Shown: positions 8,814 through 21,229 of the stretch, in pieces
How positions within the stretch are numbered: position 1 is the first letter of the stretch
Layout: each line of letters opens with the position of its first letter
NCBI RefSeq assembly: GCF_000001735.4
Contig: NC_003074.8
Location: 7,192,101 to 7,256,100, forward strand
Length of the DNA stretch: 64,000 nt
Origin: Arabidopsis thaliana
Lineage: Eukaryota; Streptophyta; Magnoliopsida; Brassicales; Brassicaceae
Reading direction: 5' to 3'
Program-made: the position numbers and the translations under genes
The notes under the pieces: generated by a model
The model's input: the letters and a program-made list of their open reading frames with translations, nothing else
What the model was told of the DNA's origin: nothing
The model's database searches: none

Positions 8814-10900
8814 GCTTCTATCACTTTTCATCTAATTACAAAGGGACATATGTAAGAATCTCATCTCGCTGCTAATAACAGTTATGTATAACATTTAGTC
8901 ATATATCATGAATCAAAATCTAGCAGCATAGTAAAATTTAGTCGCACACCACGAATAACTACATTAAAACATTTCTCATATACACAGTCAACGTACAATA
9001 GTCTCATACCATAATTAACTTACTATATAATTTGACTAGAGAGCATGCCTGCAAGTCTGTTTAGAGACAGTCCAAAAAGATTTACTCTTGTCAACAGTAC
9101 ACATATCGACAGTTTTATGATATAAGAAATAATATACTAATCAAAACATGCACTAACTTTAAAGGAAATCCTTGGACACTCATTACAAAGATGTTAGAAT
9201 TCATCACTGTGACCATTCATATATCTAGATACTTAATACAGAACAGGGAAGAAAACGAACAGAAACAACTTTTCTGAAGAAATTGAGTTCCAAAATGTGT
9301 GCTTTCAGAAAATGCAGTTTGTATGTGTGTAACAATGACTAGCTCAAACAAATTCGCATCTCAAGTGCAAACATGAGGAAAAAGCTAAAAGAAATGAAAG
9401 CATATGAAACCAATAGTTCCTAGGTTAGATGGCTAATCATAGGTCCACTTACATCTGATGAAAATTGTCTATTTAAATTCAAAAGGGAAGACTTTCCAGG
9501 GAATCAAAGGGAAAAAGTCTGTTTCATCTCGTATGGAACTGCAAACCCCACTATGCACCCATGAACAACAGATGATAGTCATTCTATCTTAGAGATACAA
9601 CTACAAGCAGTCTAAACTTGTAAAGACCACCAAACAAGAATTTGAGCTAAAGGAACTTCTTTCAACTGTGGAAAATGTTCACTGCTTGTGGAAGAAACAA
9701 GAGAAATGGACGGACATATGAAAATAACAAGGAATAGCAAAAATAGTGTAGATATGAAAAACATTTCTAGTTGCTGGTTTCACACTCTTCTATATTCATT
9801 TACTTTAGCAAACTTAGCAATGTTTTGTCTACTTGTTAAATGTCAGTGAGAAATACCAAATGCAAACAGAGAAAGAGGCTGAAACCAACCTGTAACAGAA
9901 GCTTGCTGATTCACCAACTCTCAAAACTTCAATCACAATGATCCATGAAATCAGTAGTGCCTCTTTGATTACCCTTTGAAAGGAAAATTCATAAAAATGA
10001 GTCTTCAATTTTTATAATAAAAGCAACAAATCCAACAAAACCTAAACCAAAATTTCACATAAAATTCAATTCTATATGGTCTCAGTATTTCACCATAAAT
10101 CCCTAAAACATCGTATAACGCTTTGAAAATGGATTCCCAAATCAATAAAAGAGTAAAGAACAGCATCTGTTTTTCGTTACCTGATAAGCAGACGATAACG
10201 GCAAGAGATTCCGATTAGACGCAATTAAAACACCCATAAACGGAAACAATTTCATGATTCTATTATCGGGATTTTATAATTTTTAGTATCTTCTTTTTCT
10301 GTTTGTGGGAATCGAGAATAATATGAGCGAATTTGAAGAACACGTGTTTGGAGAAGAAGAAACAATTCGTGTTATTTCTCTTCGAGATTATAATGATGGC
10401 CAGTGTTAACTATATAACAAATTAGCCCACTTTTTGATCTTAAAAACTAATTAAAAGATCTCCAATTTCAGTGTATCCCGAGATTAAATATTTTAATCAA
10501 CAGTTTTTCTGCTAATGTAAAAAAAAACACTTATGATTCCCCTTTTATATCTTCATTTTTCATAAATCTAAGCACCAATGATGCCAAAACTGAAGGAAAA
10601 GCTCAAAACTTTTATCCAAAAGAAAAAAAAAAAAAACTGAAAGTAGTTGAGAACTGAGGAGGCAAATTAAAAAGACAGCGAATGATGTTTAGCTTCTAAA
10701 CGGGTCTTAAAATTTGTGACGAAGTTCCACAGATAAAATCATCAAGTGAACCAAATTTACTAATCCACATGTAAGATTTTGGAACCGAAACTAGTCACAT
10801 GGGTCACCTCAATCCAAATGTTAAAAACCCTATCGACCTTAAAAGTTTCTATTTAAAAAAAAAAGGATTAGTTTTTGTCTCTGTAACTGGCTCCATCGAA
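8814..10900. other. Intergenic region between the F-box-like gene and UBP14
   Basis: No open reading frame is credible here. On the minus strand a good donor (CAG|GTAACG at 10180) and acceptor (TGTTACAG|G at 9890) could belong to a spliced non-coding transcript starting near 10385 (see finding). Bases 10700-10900 are the expected UBP14 3' UTR. Confidence 0.5.
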
Positions 10901-13900
10901 TCAATCAAGCCGCTGAAAGAAGTAGACATAACCCATGTCTTTAGGAGGATCAGTCGAGATACCAACTTTGTCGTCATTGAAAATTACCCAGCGGCCTTCT
11001 TTCAATATGTGAGCCACGTAATGACCACAGTGCACTGATGTTCCCATGTGACTTACTATTCCAAACAGCTTGTATTCTGCATTTAAGATCAATCTTGAGT
11101 TAGAGTTTTATTCATACTGCTTTGTGGAAAAAACGAAACACTAACATTTGTTTTGCAAAATGAGATAGAAAGACTCAAAAGAGGGTTTAAGAAACTAACT
11201 CCCTCCTCCATCTGGTAATCCACTTTGAGCCGGAGTCTGCGCTGAATTGCTAGAGGATACATCCATGTCTGAAACAGATGCATTAGGGTTGTTGAATACC
11301 CAGTCTGTTGCTTTCTCAATGTCTCCTCCCTGATTAAAGACAAAAAAAACAAAACCGATTTCAGTAATGAGTAAAGAAAAAACAGCCTCGCAGAAATGTA
11401 ACTAATTTGCTCAAAAGTGTTATACCGAGGCTTTTAGTGCCTTCCGAGCAACATCTTCAGCAAAACCAAAGGAGAGTAAGGTATCAACGCTTGATTGATC
11501 AATGTCAGATGTCTGGTGGGAGATTGGTGCATCGATGTCTATGAAACATAATGCCTCATCATATTAGAAATCGGTCTCGAGTCGTAATTTAGTTGAGCCT
11601 CAACTAAAGACTTGTGGAACTATTTTCAATTACCTGGATCATCCATGTGAGAAAGTAACCAGTTCATTGCCTCTTCAACCCCAGCATTGGAAGTATTTAT
11701 GGCAGCTTTCTGGCAGTGAAGCTGGCTAAATCCCATTGAGACTAGCTGTGCAACTATCTCCTCATTTGCCACGGGCTGCGCTGATTCCATCACTTCTTCT
11801 GGAACTGTATACAGAAAAATCCAATAGCCAACAGAATTATAAGGAGACTGAGTGCCATAAAGAAACCGTTTAAGGGATGCTGATACTTTTTAATGATTAG
11901 GAAACTGAGTGCTAATTCCAAAGGCTAGTAGTCATGACACCAGAAAAGATACCACGAGTTTGAAACAATCAATAAATGGAGTCAATCAATCATTATTTAT
12001 GTGAATTATGAACACACCACTCCTGTGATAAATATAACAACATACCGCCATCTGGCAACAGTTCTTCCCCAGGTTGGAGTCCTTTGCTACGCATGTGGCT
12101 GATATCAATAACATCCGGAACATCAATGTATACATCTGCCACAGTAAATCAAGAAAGGATAATAAGTATTTATATACAGGGACAATAGGGGAACATTATA
12201 AGGATCATTGTTTCAGAAAGAAAGAGACCAAGTTTCTTTGGCACCCAGCCTTCCTCCATAACAAATTTCCGCATGTGCAAGACCAAATAATCTGGGAAAG
12301 ATGTCAAACCAGTTGTCCTGCATAAAATGGGAACCAAAAGTCAAGCCTTGCTTTCATTCTAATCTTGGTTGCAAAAGAATTCACTCGGTAAAAAACAATA
12401 TCTTACTTGATAGCTGTTGTCATTCCCTTCAAAGCAGAGCTATAGTAGTCTTCAATCGGCTCTGATGATGCAAAATTTGCTAGACAGGCTTCTAAAGGAA
12501 CTCGTGGGCGTACTATTTCATCACTTGACCTCCTGAAAATAAACAAAAAAATCTTAGATAAGCAGTGAAACTATGAAACAGATTTAAACTTAAGTCCATT
12601 GACTCACATATCATTCTCTTCCAATCCTTTTCCTGCTTTTTGCTTGTGAAAGGCTTCTAATTCATCTTGATCACCAAACATTAAGCAAAATTAAGAAACA
12701 CGCCAAACGATAAAGGAAGAGGAACATAGACAGACGAACAGGATATACCTTTATTAGTTGCCTCATGTAGCGGAATGTTCAAAGAAAGAATACAGTCTTC
12801 CCTCTTATTATATCCAACCTTTCCAGACGGACAAAGGATCTTCTCTTCTATTCCAAACTTGAAGCTCCTCGAGGGGTCTAAATCTGGTGTCGTGTTGCTA
12901 GCACGCTCAACCTTGCCTACCAGATGGAGGAAAAAGTCGAGAGCATCCTACAAGACAGATTGGTGCTAGTTAGTATGAAAACATAAAATAATTTCGTTAA
13001 CTGATGCCGAAAAGGAGTATCGTTCCAATACAAGTTAAAAAATAAACAAAACTCCGAACATTAAAAAAGACATGGTTTTCACCTGCTGTCTCATAGAAGA
13101 GAATTCTGCGTGGCTCGCGGCAATTACGTTTTTGAACATGCGAGGAGGTATTCCTTCTTGTCTCTATTATCGATTAAAAAACGAAACAAGATGTAAAGTC
13201 ATCAGAAATCAACACAAGTGGGGTATGCAAAAAAAAAAGTGTGGCCATCCGCATACATATATTTATTCAAAAGTTAAACACAGGACTTCAAATAAAAATC
13301 TTACAGGATCTCCAGTTGTAGCATCCTTCTGCAATCAGAAGAAAGGCGAAATCAATGTACTGAGGCTCTAAAAGGTGGTTTAGATCATATACATATATAT
13401 ATGCATACAAGCAAAAATATTTCCTACTATAGTTATACCTGAGTTGCAGGCATTGAGTACTTCCCAGATAGTAAGCCGTGTCCAAGCTTTGTTCTACAAC
13501 CAACAGTGCAAGGAGTATGAAATAAATATGCAAATTACCATGCAATTATTCCTCATGGAAATCAGATTAGTTAGAAAAAGTGCACAGCATATCAAACCAA
13601 ACGGAGAGAAAAACAGAAACTAAAGCACGTGCATGCAGATACAGAGTATGCACAAATATAATCTTAAAACCCTTTCATCATAACGATGCCAAGATTTCAA
13701 TCACATGATTTCAGAAAGTCCAGAGCATAAACTTAGTAACATTTTTTCTAACAATAACTCACAATTGCATATTGAGGTCCAAAGTTGGATCAGCAGGAGC
13801 CATCTCAAAAGCCATCTTTAAGCTCTGATGTGAAAAGTATCTGCAACAATCTCAGAACCAAAAGTTACTACAGTTGAATCAAAGAGCAAAAGCTTTGTTT

Positions 13901-16240
13901 TGATTTAAGTTATATAAGTGAAAAAGAAATATGGGCAATGGCATCTACCTTGAAATAAATGAATGGGTAGAGAAAACAATCTGCATCGTAGCTGCCAAGT
14001 AGCAACTGGCAAAAGAAAAGAAATGGGCATAAGACATCAACAAGGAAACGAAATCCCTGACAATTTTTCCATTAGAGTACCTGTTCCCAAGATTGACAAG
14101 TCCGGTATATCCAGGTCCAAAAACTGGCACCAATTCTTTTCCACTCTCTTGTATACGGTTCCAATCAAAATTTGTATTTTGATCAAGTTCTCTTTCAGCA
14201 GTTGTCATTTCAGTCTGTGAAAATTGTAGCAAACATTTCAAGAAAGTTAACATTATTCAGATTAAAACCAGCATGGGATATCTTTAGCAAAGATGATGAT
14301 CAAGGCAGTACAAACAAGAAAACAAATACAGGTGACTATAAAACCTATGCTTTGGGAAATGAAGCCTCTTAACTTAAGCAGTACATGGAGCAAGGAAAAA
14401 TGAGGAAAAAAGACACAATACAGTTTACTATTGTAAATGTTTACATGTGACGCAACAATTACAAGTAAACAGACTGAACGCGTGAATGGGAATTATTGTC
14501 TCAAAACGACCTGAAATTACATTCTCCAAGTGCACTGCGTCTTTTTAATCGCAATTATAAAAAAGTACGCAATAACACTGATGTGAGTCTACTTGCTCTT
14601 GGTAAAGAAACATTTAGTCTCAGACATATTCCATGTTTCTACAGTTGTTTTGTGGCAATTGATACTGAAGAAAGAAATGAACACAAGACATAAGCTTTCT
14701 AGTACAACCAGCACTTGCCAATGCAACCCAGGATGGGTATCTTAACAAACCATATCATTATGGGAATACCTAAGCTTGAGTATCTAATAAAAATGCAGTA
14801 CACGAAATTCATTACCACAGACAAACAACAATATAAAGTGTCAGACAAGATCCACTCTTCACTTTTATACTTTAACAGAACCATGAACCATCATTACTAA
14901 CCTTCTGCATCGACGAGAAGTCAATTCCAAAATGGGCCAGATGCTCAGCCAGGAGCGGGTCCAAAACACTGTCATCTTCCGGATAGGAATAAACATCTGA
15001 GCTGCCAAAAAATTTGCAATGATTAAGTGCTGAAGAAATCAAAACCCATCCAAAGAACAAGATAATCCACATGCATCAACATTAAAAAAAAAAAACAAAG
15101 TGATGCAGGAAGTCCCCCTTATCCACCCCAAAGAGACAACTATCAACTGATATTAGCCATACACAAAAGTGAAGTTTAATGACTAATCTCTGGTTCTACG
15201 AATAAGGAAACAAGACAACTTTACCTGCTGCTTCTAAGTCAGCAGTGATAGTTCCAAGCTTTACAGCAAGAGGGTAGGCTGTCTCTTTGTAGTGCTCAAC
15301 AGCATGGTTGTTTCCACCAGTTCCATCCCAGTTTTTTCTTCCACAGAGAATCATTCCATCGGTAAGATTAAGCCAGAGATTCTCCGTCTTATCACACTTA
15401 GAACATTTCCAACCAGAGGGAGGAATGACAATGCCACTCTTGATTTGCTGCAGTGTCAATGCATGTTCACTAATTAACTTTTTCTCAGCTGTCCAAGCTG
15501 CAACTTGCTCTTTCCGCTCAGCACCAACGGCATTCACTACAGTATCGACAGCAATCCTCACCTGCAATAACAAATCACAAAAAGCTAAATACATGCAATG
15601 TGTTTTCCATAAACCACTCTCTGATAACACACCTAAAATCAACAACATAGTGCTAACAAACACCTTCTCTGGTAGCTCAACAGAAGGAAACGGGAGTGAA
15701 ACAAAATCCGGAAGTATGACTATGCTATAAGACTCCTCGTACTCTGGCTCATTGTTATCAAAGCCTCCATCAACACCTGCAAATTGATTAACAGTTCAAA
15801 ACCAATCTCTCGACTCTATGTTCAAAAATCAGTATAGATACGGCATTGTAATCATCATTGTATATATACCTATAGCGAGCAGAGTCGGTTTCTTGAGAGG
15901 CCGATCCTCGGGAATAGACTTCCTAGTCTGCTTAATATGAAGATAAACAGGGTTTCCAGTCTTCTCATAGTTCCAAGAAACATAATCCTTCCCGAAAGCA
16001 AGAAAACTATTCATATCAACGAACAATCCTCCTTCGGATCTCTGAAAATCATCATTGCGAATTCATCAAAACCGAAGAAAACGAGAGAAGAGTCGAGAGT
16101 AGTCGGAATTTGAAGAAGAAAACGAAGTGAGAGAGAGGCTTTACCGGAGTATCGAAGGAGATGCAACACTCATGCTTGTAGATGCGATGAGTAGGTTCAG
16201 GGATCTGAACCCTAGACAAGTTGGATCGGAGGAGCTCCAT
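10901..16240 (-). CDS. UBP14: UBP14 (TITAN6), ubiquitin-specific protease 14, isopeptidase T type
   Basis: Cysteine protease that disassembles free polyubiquitin chains; loss is embryo lethal (titan6). Twenty exons: 16145-16240, 15870-16041, 15664-15776, 15225-15561, 14902-14996, 14081-14214, 13949-14005, 13763-13840, 13439-13493, 13305-13328, 13083-13163, 12749-12947, 12608-12665, 12407-12532, 12229-12317, 12046-12135, 11634-11804, 11426-11538, 11200-11329, 10901-11076. They sum to 2,394 bases, 797 aa, the known length. Domains: ZnF-UBP about 170-235 (C180, C183, C200, H213, H217); Cys box with catalytic C317 in NLGNSCYLAA; two UBA domains at about 613-655 and 676-714; His box [15 protein letters not shown] with catalytic H758 and N773/D774. 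Exon 10 is a 24-base microexon. Exon 15 uses a weak donor (GTCTCT). Confidence 0.97.
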
Positions 16241-17876
16241 AGGGTTTTTGCGAAATCGGCGAAAGAAACTCTCTGACGACGGAGAGACAGATATGTGTTG
16301 TTGAGTGATATCACACGTCTCCGTTACAACTTAACAAGGAAGGTACGGATGATGAGAAACGTCGTCGTCCTTCTAAATTCCTTTCTTATTGCCTGAGGTT
16401 TTGGGGAGAATTGCAATAAAGCAAAAGTTGTTGTCAATTTGGGGAAATTTCGTTAACCGACTTTTTGTTGGGTTAATTTTGAAAATATTCTAAATTAAGG
16501 ATAGAGTTTGGATACACAAAAAGAATATTGTACAGCCCATTAGAGTTTGTATTTACCCAATAGACCCAAGACTATTTGATTGACCCATATGCATGGATGT
16601 AGAATGAATCAAAAGAAGAAACCATAAATCACAATGTGGCCAATGTGGGTTTTACATGTTCTTGTTCAACACGAAAATTACTAAGTGTGAGGATATCGTT
16701 TGATGATTTTTGAAATGAAAAAAAAAAGGTGGATGTCTACTCTTGGGAAAAAGAGGTATTCAAAGTTCATGTAATATATGAATGCTTATGATTTATGAAG
16801 AATGAACAATGGTGATGAATCAGATCCAACTCCACAAAGATTCCTTGGTTCTTCTAGCATGCTAAAATGTTTTGGTTCAACTCGATTGTTTAATTAATGT
16901 GTTTTTGGGCTACTTAGCTAATTAAAGTTGTCTTGTTTTCATAAGGCCAATTCCAATCACGGAATATCACAAGTCTGTACATTTCTCAGAATTTAAAATC
17001 AAATACATCCACAACAGTGTCGACGAAAACTATATTTACGAAACAAGACAACTTTACATGTGGTGCTGAAAACTATAATACTAATAATAGTCCGAGTATA
17101 TATCGTTTATCAATGACTCAATGTATAACTTATGCATGAACTAGTGGTAATTTGATGAATAGTATAAATGAGAATCGCGGGATAACAATACTCTAAAGAG
17201 AACAGAAGTCACCTTTTTCAGTTACCTCAATTTTAGAAATTTTTCATATTTTTTTTACGGACAATGATATATCAAAATCAAACTGGAATTGATAGGTCAG
17301 TGATCTAACTTCATGTCCTTAGATCTCACTGTGTTGGTTCAAATTTCTATATAAGAAGTTAAAAAGGCCTAAATCCACTAGAGTTGTTGACAACAAAATA
17401 GCAGAGCCGATTTTTTTCCATACAAGTTTCTCCATATAGAAAACTATTTCTCTTTTGAAAATACTCGTATCCCTTTAAACAATAATTCAGTTTAATGAAA
17501 ATGTAAGGAGGCGGATTTTTGGGAAGCATGAAATGCTTTTTTTTTCTTTAACAAGTGTTCAATAAAGAACCTTTCTGATATAAAAGTAAAAACCATTGTG
17601 GGCCATATCTTACTTCCACTAACATTATTCCAAAGTTATAAAAATATATCTGTCCCAAGATTTTTTTCCTCTTGTCCAATCAAAATATGCATATTAACAC
17701 ATTACTCTCTCTTATTCGTGGAATCTAATTATTCCCTTTCAAAAATTAGAATAGCTAAAAAAAGGAAGAAACAAAAGCTCCTTTTCTCCATAATTAAATC
17801 ACCTTTCTCCTTCTCTGAATCAATGAAGACAATACTTACATTATAGATCCCTACATTCTTCTCTAACGAATAACTT
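16241..17876. other. UBP14 promoter and intergenic DNA
   Basis: The first 150 bases upstream of the UBP14 ATG are GA/CT-rich leader. The rest is AT-rich sequence in which I see no gene. Confidence 0.6.
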
Positions 17877-18196
17877 AACATCTATCTTTCATACATAACA
17901 TCTATTCTTCTCTGAATCAATGTTTATACTCTTTGGAGGGAACGGAACACTCGTCTGCACACTTCTTCTTCGAGACCTGCTGCTGGACTGATTATGGAGA
18001 TAAAGAATCTTATTCGCACTCATCTTGATCCTCTCTCACGAGCTCAACGTATTGGCCCCAATGGTTTATCGTACCTCGCCACTTGGTTCGGTCTCTTTAT
18101 TTGATCATATGCTTTGTTTTACTTTTCTTTGTTGTTTTGTAGGTGTTACTCGTTTTGGAGGCGGTGTGTATTCGATTTCGTTTTATAAATGAAGGT

Positions 18197-18233
<37 letters not shown>

Positions 18234-18253
18234 ATCTATCTTTCATACATAAC
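17877..18253 (+). mobile_element. Poly(A)-tailed retroposon with 23-bp target-site duplication
   Basis: Two identical 23-base copies (17877-17899 and 18231-18253, starting AACATCTATC and ending ATACATAAC) flank about 300 bases of higher-GC sequence. That sequence ends in an uninterrupted run of 30 A (18203-18232, the last two shared with the second copy). This is the signature of L1-type target-primed reverse transcription. The body contains a short open frame (17994-18104) with RAQRIGPNGLSYLATWFGL before a stop, followed by T-rich sequence. It looks like the 3' end of a 5'-truncated plant LINE, or a retroposed mRNA. No tRNA-like A/B boxes are seen, so a tRNA-derived SINE is less likely. Confidence 0.8.
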
Positions 18254-18553
18254 TATTATAACCCCCCAAAAAAACCTATAGATATATGTTTGGAATTAAT
18301 TTGGTCGTGTGAAAAAATACATGTCAAATCTCAATAGCTCTTATATATCTATGCATGGTTCTTCAATTACACATTATTTTTTAGTTCTATGAATAAGAAG
18401 TATAAATGGACAACACGTTTCACTTGTCCATTAACTTATCTCCTCTTCGTTTAAAAATGCGGTGATTCTTATCAGCAATCAACGTATATATTATAAGTTA
18501 AAAAAGATACGTACGTTACCCGACATCTAATATACGATTTTCCGTCTATATAT
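18254..18553. other. Intergenic, 3' flank of bHLH123
   Basis: AT-rich; the bHLH123 3' UTR should occupy the right-hand part. No other feature is seen. Confidence 0.5.
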
Positions 18554-21099
18554 CTATCTAAAAGTCCCACCAAATGTAGGAGTCCAGAAATCTACTGTAG
18601 TATCGTGTGTCACTGGAAATGTGCTTGAAACTGGCACTAAGCATAAACCTCGACTTCTAAGATCTGGTTCTTCTGATACTTCTAGCTCTGTGGAATGATC
18701 ACTCTGCATCATCATTAGAAAACAAAGAAAAAATATAAGTTGCAAATGATTTCTTTTTTCGTTGCAAAAACCGTCTCGCTACATTGTTTCTTGGAATAAT
18801 GCTTTATTGTCCAATCTTAAAGATGAAGCAACCATATTAAATACATGTAATAAAGAATGCGAACGAGAGCCATACGTTTATTCAATGGTATAATAATAAT
18901 AACAGTATGATAATGGTTTAATAATGTATACATAAAATTATATAATTAAAATATTACCTGTTGATGTTGTAAAGAAGCTCCACTTTTCATGTATGGGTTG
19001 CTCAGAGCCTGAGTTATAATCATTTGCAGGTTTGTTGTACATCAGTAGAAGAAATACAATAACTAACTAAACTGTAGCAGAAAATGTTTGTGTACTAAAA
19101 ATACGAAGGAGTGGGCTAACTTACAGAAACTTGTTGGTGTAAGAACTTAATGTATTCAATGGCTTCAGAGAGCACTGAGGCTGCATCAGTCTGACACAAA
19201 AGCACATGAGATTCAGTAAAACAAAATCTAAGAAATGGTATATCATTCATTCATCTCCAACATAAATATCTATTGAAATAGACCTTACATATAAAATAAA
19301 TCCATAAAGATATAATAACAATAACATGATAAGTAATAATGACAGTATACAAATATACTAATACACACTCATCATCTTTCTGAAAGGTAAAGCAAAAATT
19401 TGCAGACAATGAGAGAGAGAGAGATAGTACCTTTCCGAAAGGTGAAACCAATTGTTGGAGCGCAGCGATTCTGTCCCCCATTTTCTCTTTCCTCTAATTC
19501 AGCAAAATTTTATCAAAACAAATCCTTGTTATAAAAAAAATACTATGAAGTAAAAAAACTAAAGAGATCTAGTATAAGCAATTATGCAAGAATTGTGGGA
19601 AGAATGTTTGTTTTCTTGATATAAAATAAAACAACTTCGCAATAAAAGAATGTTTCATAATATCCTATCATGCATATACTTTGGTGGTAAATGATAAACC
19701 TAATTTTATTGTTCAAATTAGGGTTTCGGTTTTGTTTAATAGAAAGATTCGGATTGTTTTGGCAAAACCATGGAAAGCTGGTTTTATTTCAATGTCGTTA
19801 AAGATGCTTTTATTTTCATACCAAAAAGAAGCTTTATTGTTTATTTTCCCCTTATTTAAAAAATAATATCAACAAAGCAAAATACCTTGAAAGCTGGTGA
19901 CGGAGACGCTGCTTCGCTCTTAGCTCTTTTCGCCGCCGGCTGATGATCGTTTCCTCCTCTCTTTACTTCGTTGCTACTTGAATCTCTAATCTCCGATATA
20001 TTCTACGACCAACCAATACATATAAATTATATAGATCATATCCATAAATCTAAATAAAGTAGTTCGTGTAGCTATAAATATATACCTTTGGTTGTTCGTC
20101 AAAACTCTGCGGATGAATCTGCGGCGGTTGTAACGCCGGGAAAAAGTTAGAAGACGCGTCATGAGGAGGAGGAGCACCGGCGTTTCCCGCAGCCGCGGGG
20201 TTCCAAAACGTTGCGTTATTAGAGAATCTCAAAGGACTGTGTGGTTTTGGCGGCGGAGAAGATCTTAAAAACCAAGTCGATGGTAACGCTGACGCCATTT
20301 GATCATAGTTTCCGGTGGATGATCCAAACTGAGAATAGCCAAGAGATGACTGTTGATGATTCCTCGACGGTTGTTGATCAGAAGAGCCAAAACCACCTGC
20401 TTGCTGATGATGAAACATACCGGAAGATGAATTAGGAGTTGTTGTTGTTGCTGCGTACATGGCGTTTGACGAGTTGTCAACAGCGAAACCTTGACATGTT
20501 ACTGTGCTACTGTCGGTACTTGAGCTACCATGAGGACTGAACTGATGATCTAAGAAAAACCCGCGATTACCACCACTCGTTAAAATCTGCGGTTTGAAAT
20601 CGCTTTGTGGATCTCGCCACAAAGCTTGATGATGGTGAGAGGAATCAGATTCTTGCAGCTGGTAAGAAGATGTGGATGACGTTGTGTTAGCGTTTGCGTT
20701 TGAAGTGGCATCTAAATTGAGATTCTCTTGAAGCATCACACCAAAGCTTGTCTCCGCTTTACTATCTCCTCGTCTTTTGTTCCCCGCAAAGAAAAAGAAA
20801 ACAAAGACAAAACACATAAATCTTATGACTGAAACCAAATAAAAAAAAAGAAACAAAATTGAGACTTACAAGAGAGATTGGTTCCATTGATCAACAGGTG
20901 ATTGTGAAGAAAGTCCTAAACCAATCATCTGAAGATGGTGATCAGTAGCTAAAGAATGATGATGAAGCTTATCATGGAAAACAGCAGAACCACCAGATTC
21001 AATAGAGCTTGCTCTCATGGAAGAAGAAGAAGATGGTGAAGAAGAAGAAGATACTTTCCACCAGCTTCCTGAGTTGATGAAATCATGATGATCTCCCAT
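18554..21099 (-). CDS. BHLH123: bHLH123, atypical basic helix-loop-helix transcription factor
   Basis: Seven exons: 20870-21099, 20086-20773, 19886-20002, 19431-19493, 19125-19190, 18958-19008, 18554-18703; 454 aa, likely At3g20640. Residues 1-306 are low-complexity (Ser, His, Gln, Asn and Pro-rich runs), typical of an activation region. The basic/helix-loop-helix region lies at about 331-388: RKEKMGDRIAALQQLVSPFGK, a loop, then SVLSEAIEYIKFLHQQV. Aligned on DRI, the canonical His, Glu and RR of the E-box-binding basic region are replaced (Lys for Glu, Met-Gly for RR), so it belongs to the plant class not expected to bind CANNTG conventionally. The bHLH is split over exons 3-5, a position common in this subfamily. 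An (AT)n(GT)n tract lies in its 5' leader (21119-21150). Confidence 0.93.
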
Positions 21100-21117
21100 A
21101 GCTTCTTTTTTTCTCAC

Positions 21118-21118
<1 letters not shown>

Positions 21119-21150
<32 letters not shown>
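21119..21150. repeat. (AT)11(GT)5 compound microsatellite in bHLH123 leader
   Basis: The AT run at 21119-21140 is followed directly by a GT run at 21141-21150, about 20 bases upstream of the bHLH123 ATG on the minus strand. It is therefore probably transcribed. Confidence 0.85.
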
Positions 21151-21229
21151 ATTGATGTTGGATCTTAATTTGTTGTGTCTTCTCAGATTGTGGTTACATG
21201 AAATGATGAGGATCCACACGAGAGAGATA

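Noticed and set aside
10619-10641. A-rich run near 10620 as a third poly(A) insert
   Set aside because: The flanking match (about 9 bases, AAAACTGAA) is too short and too A-rich to count as a target duplication.
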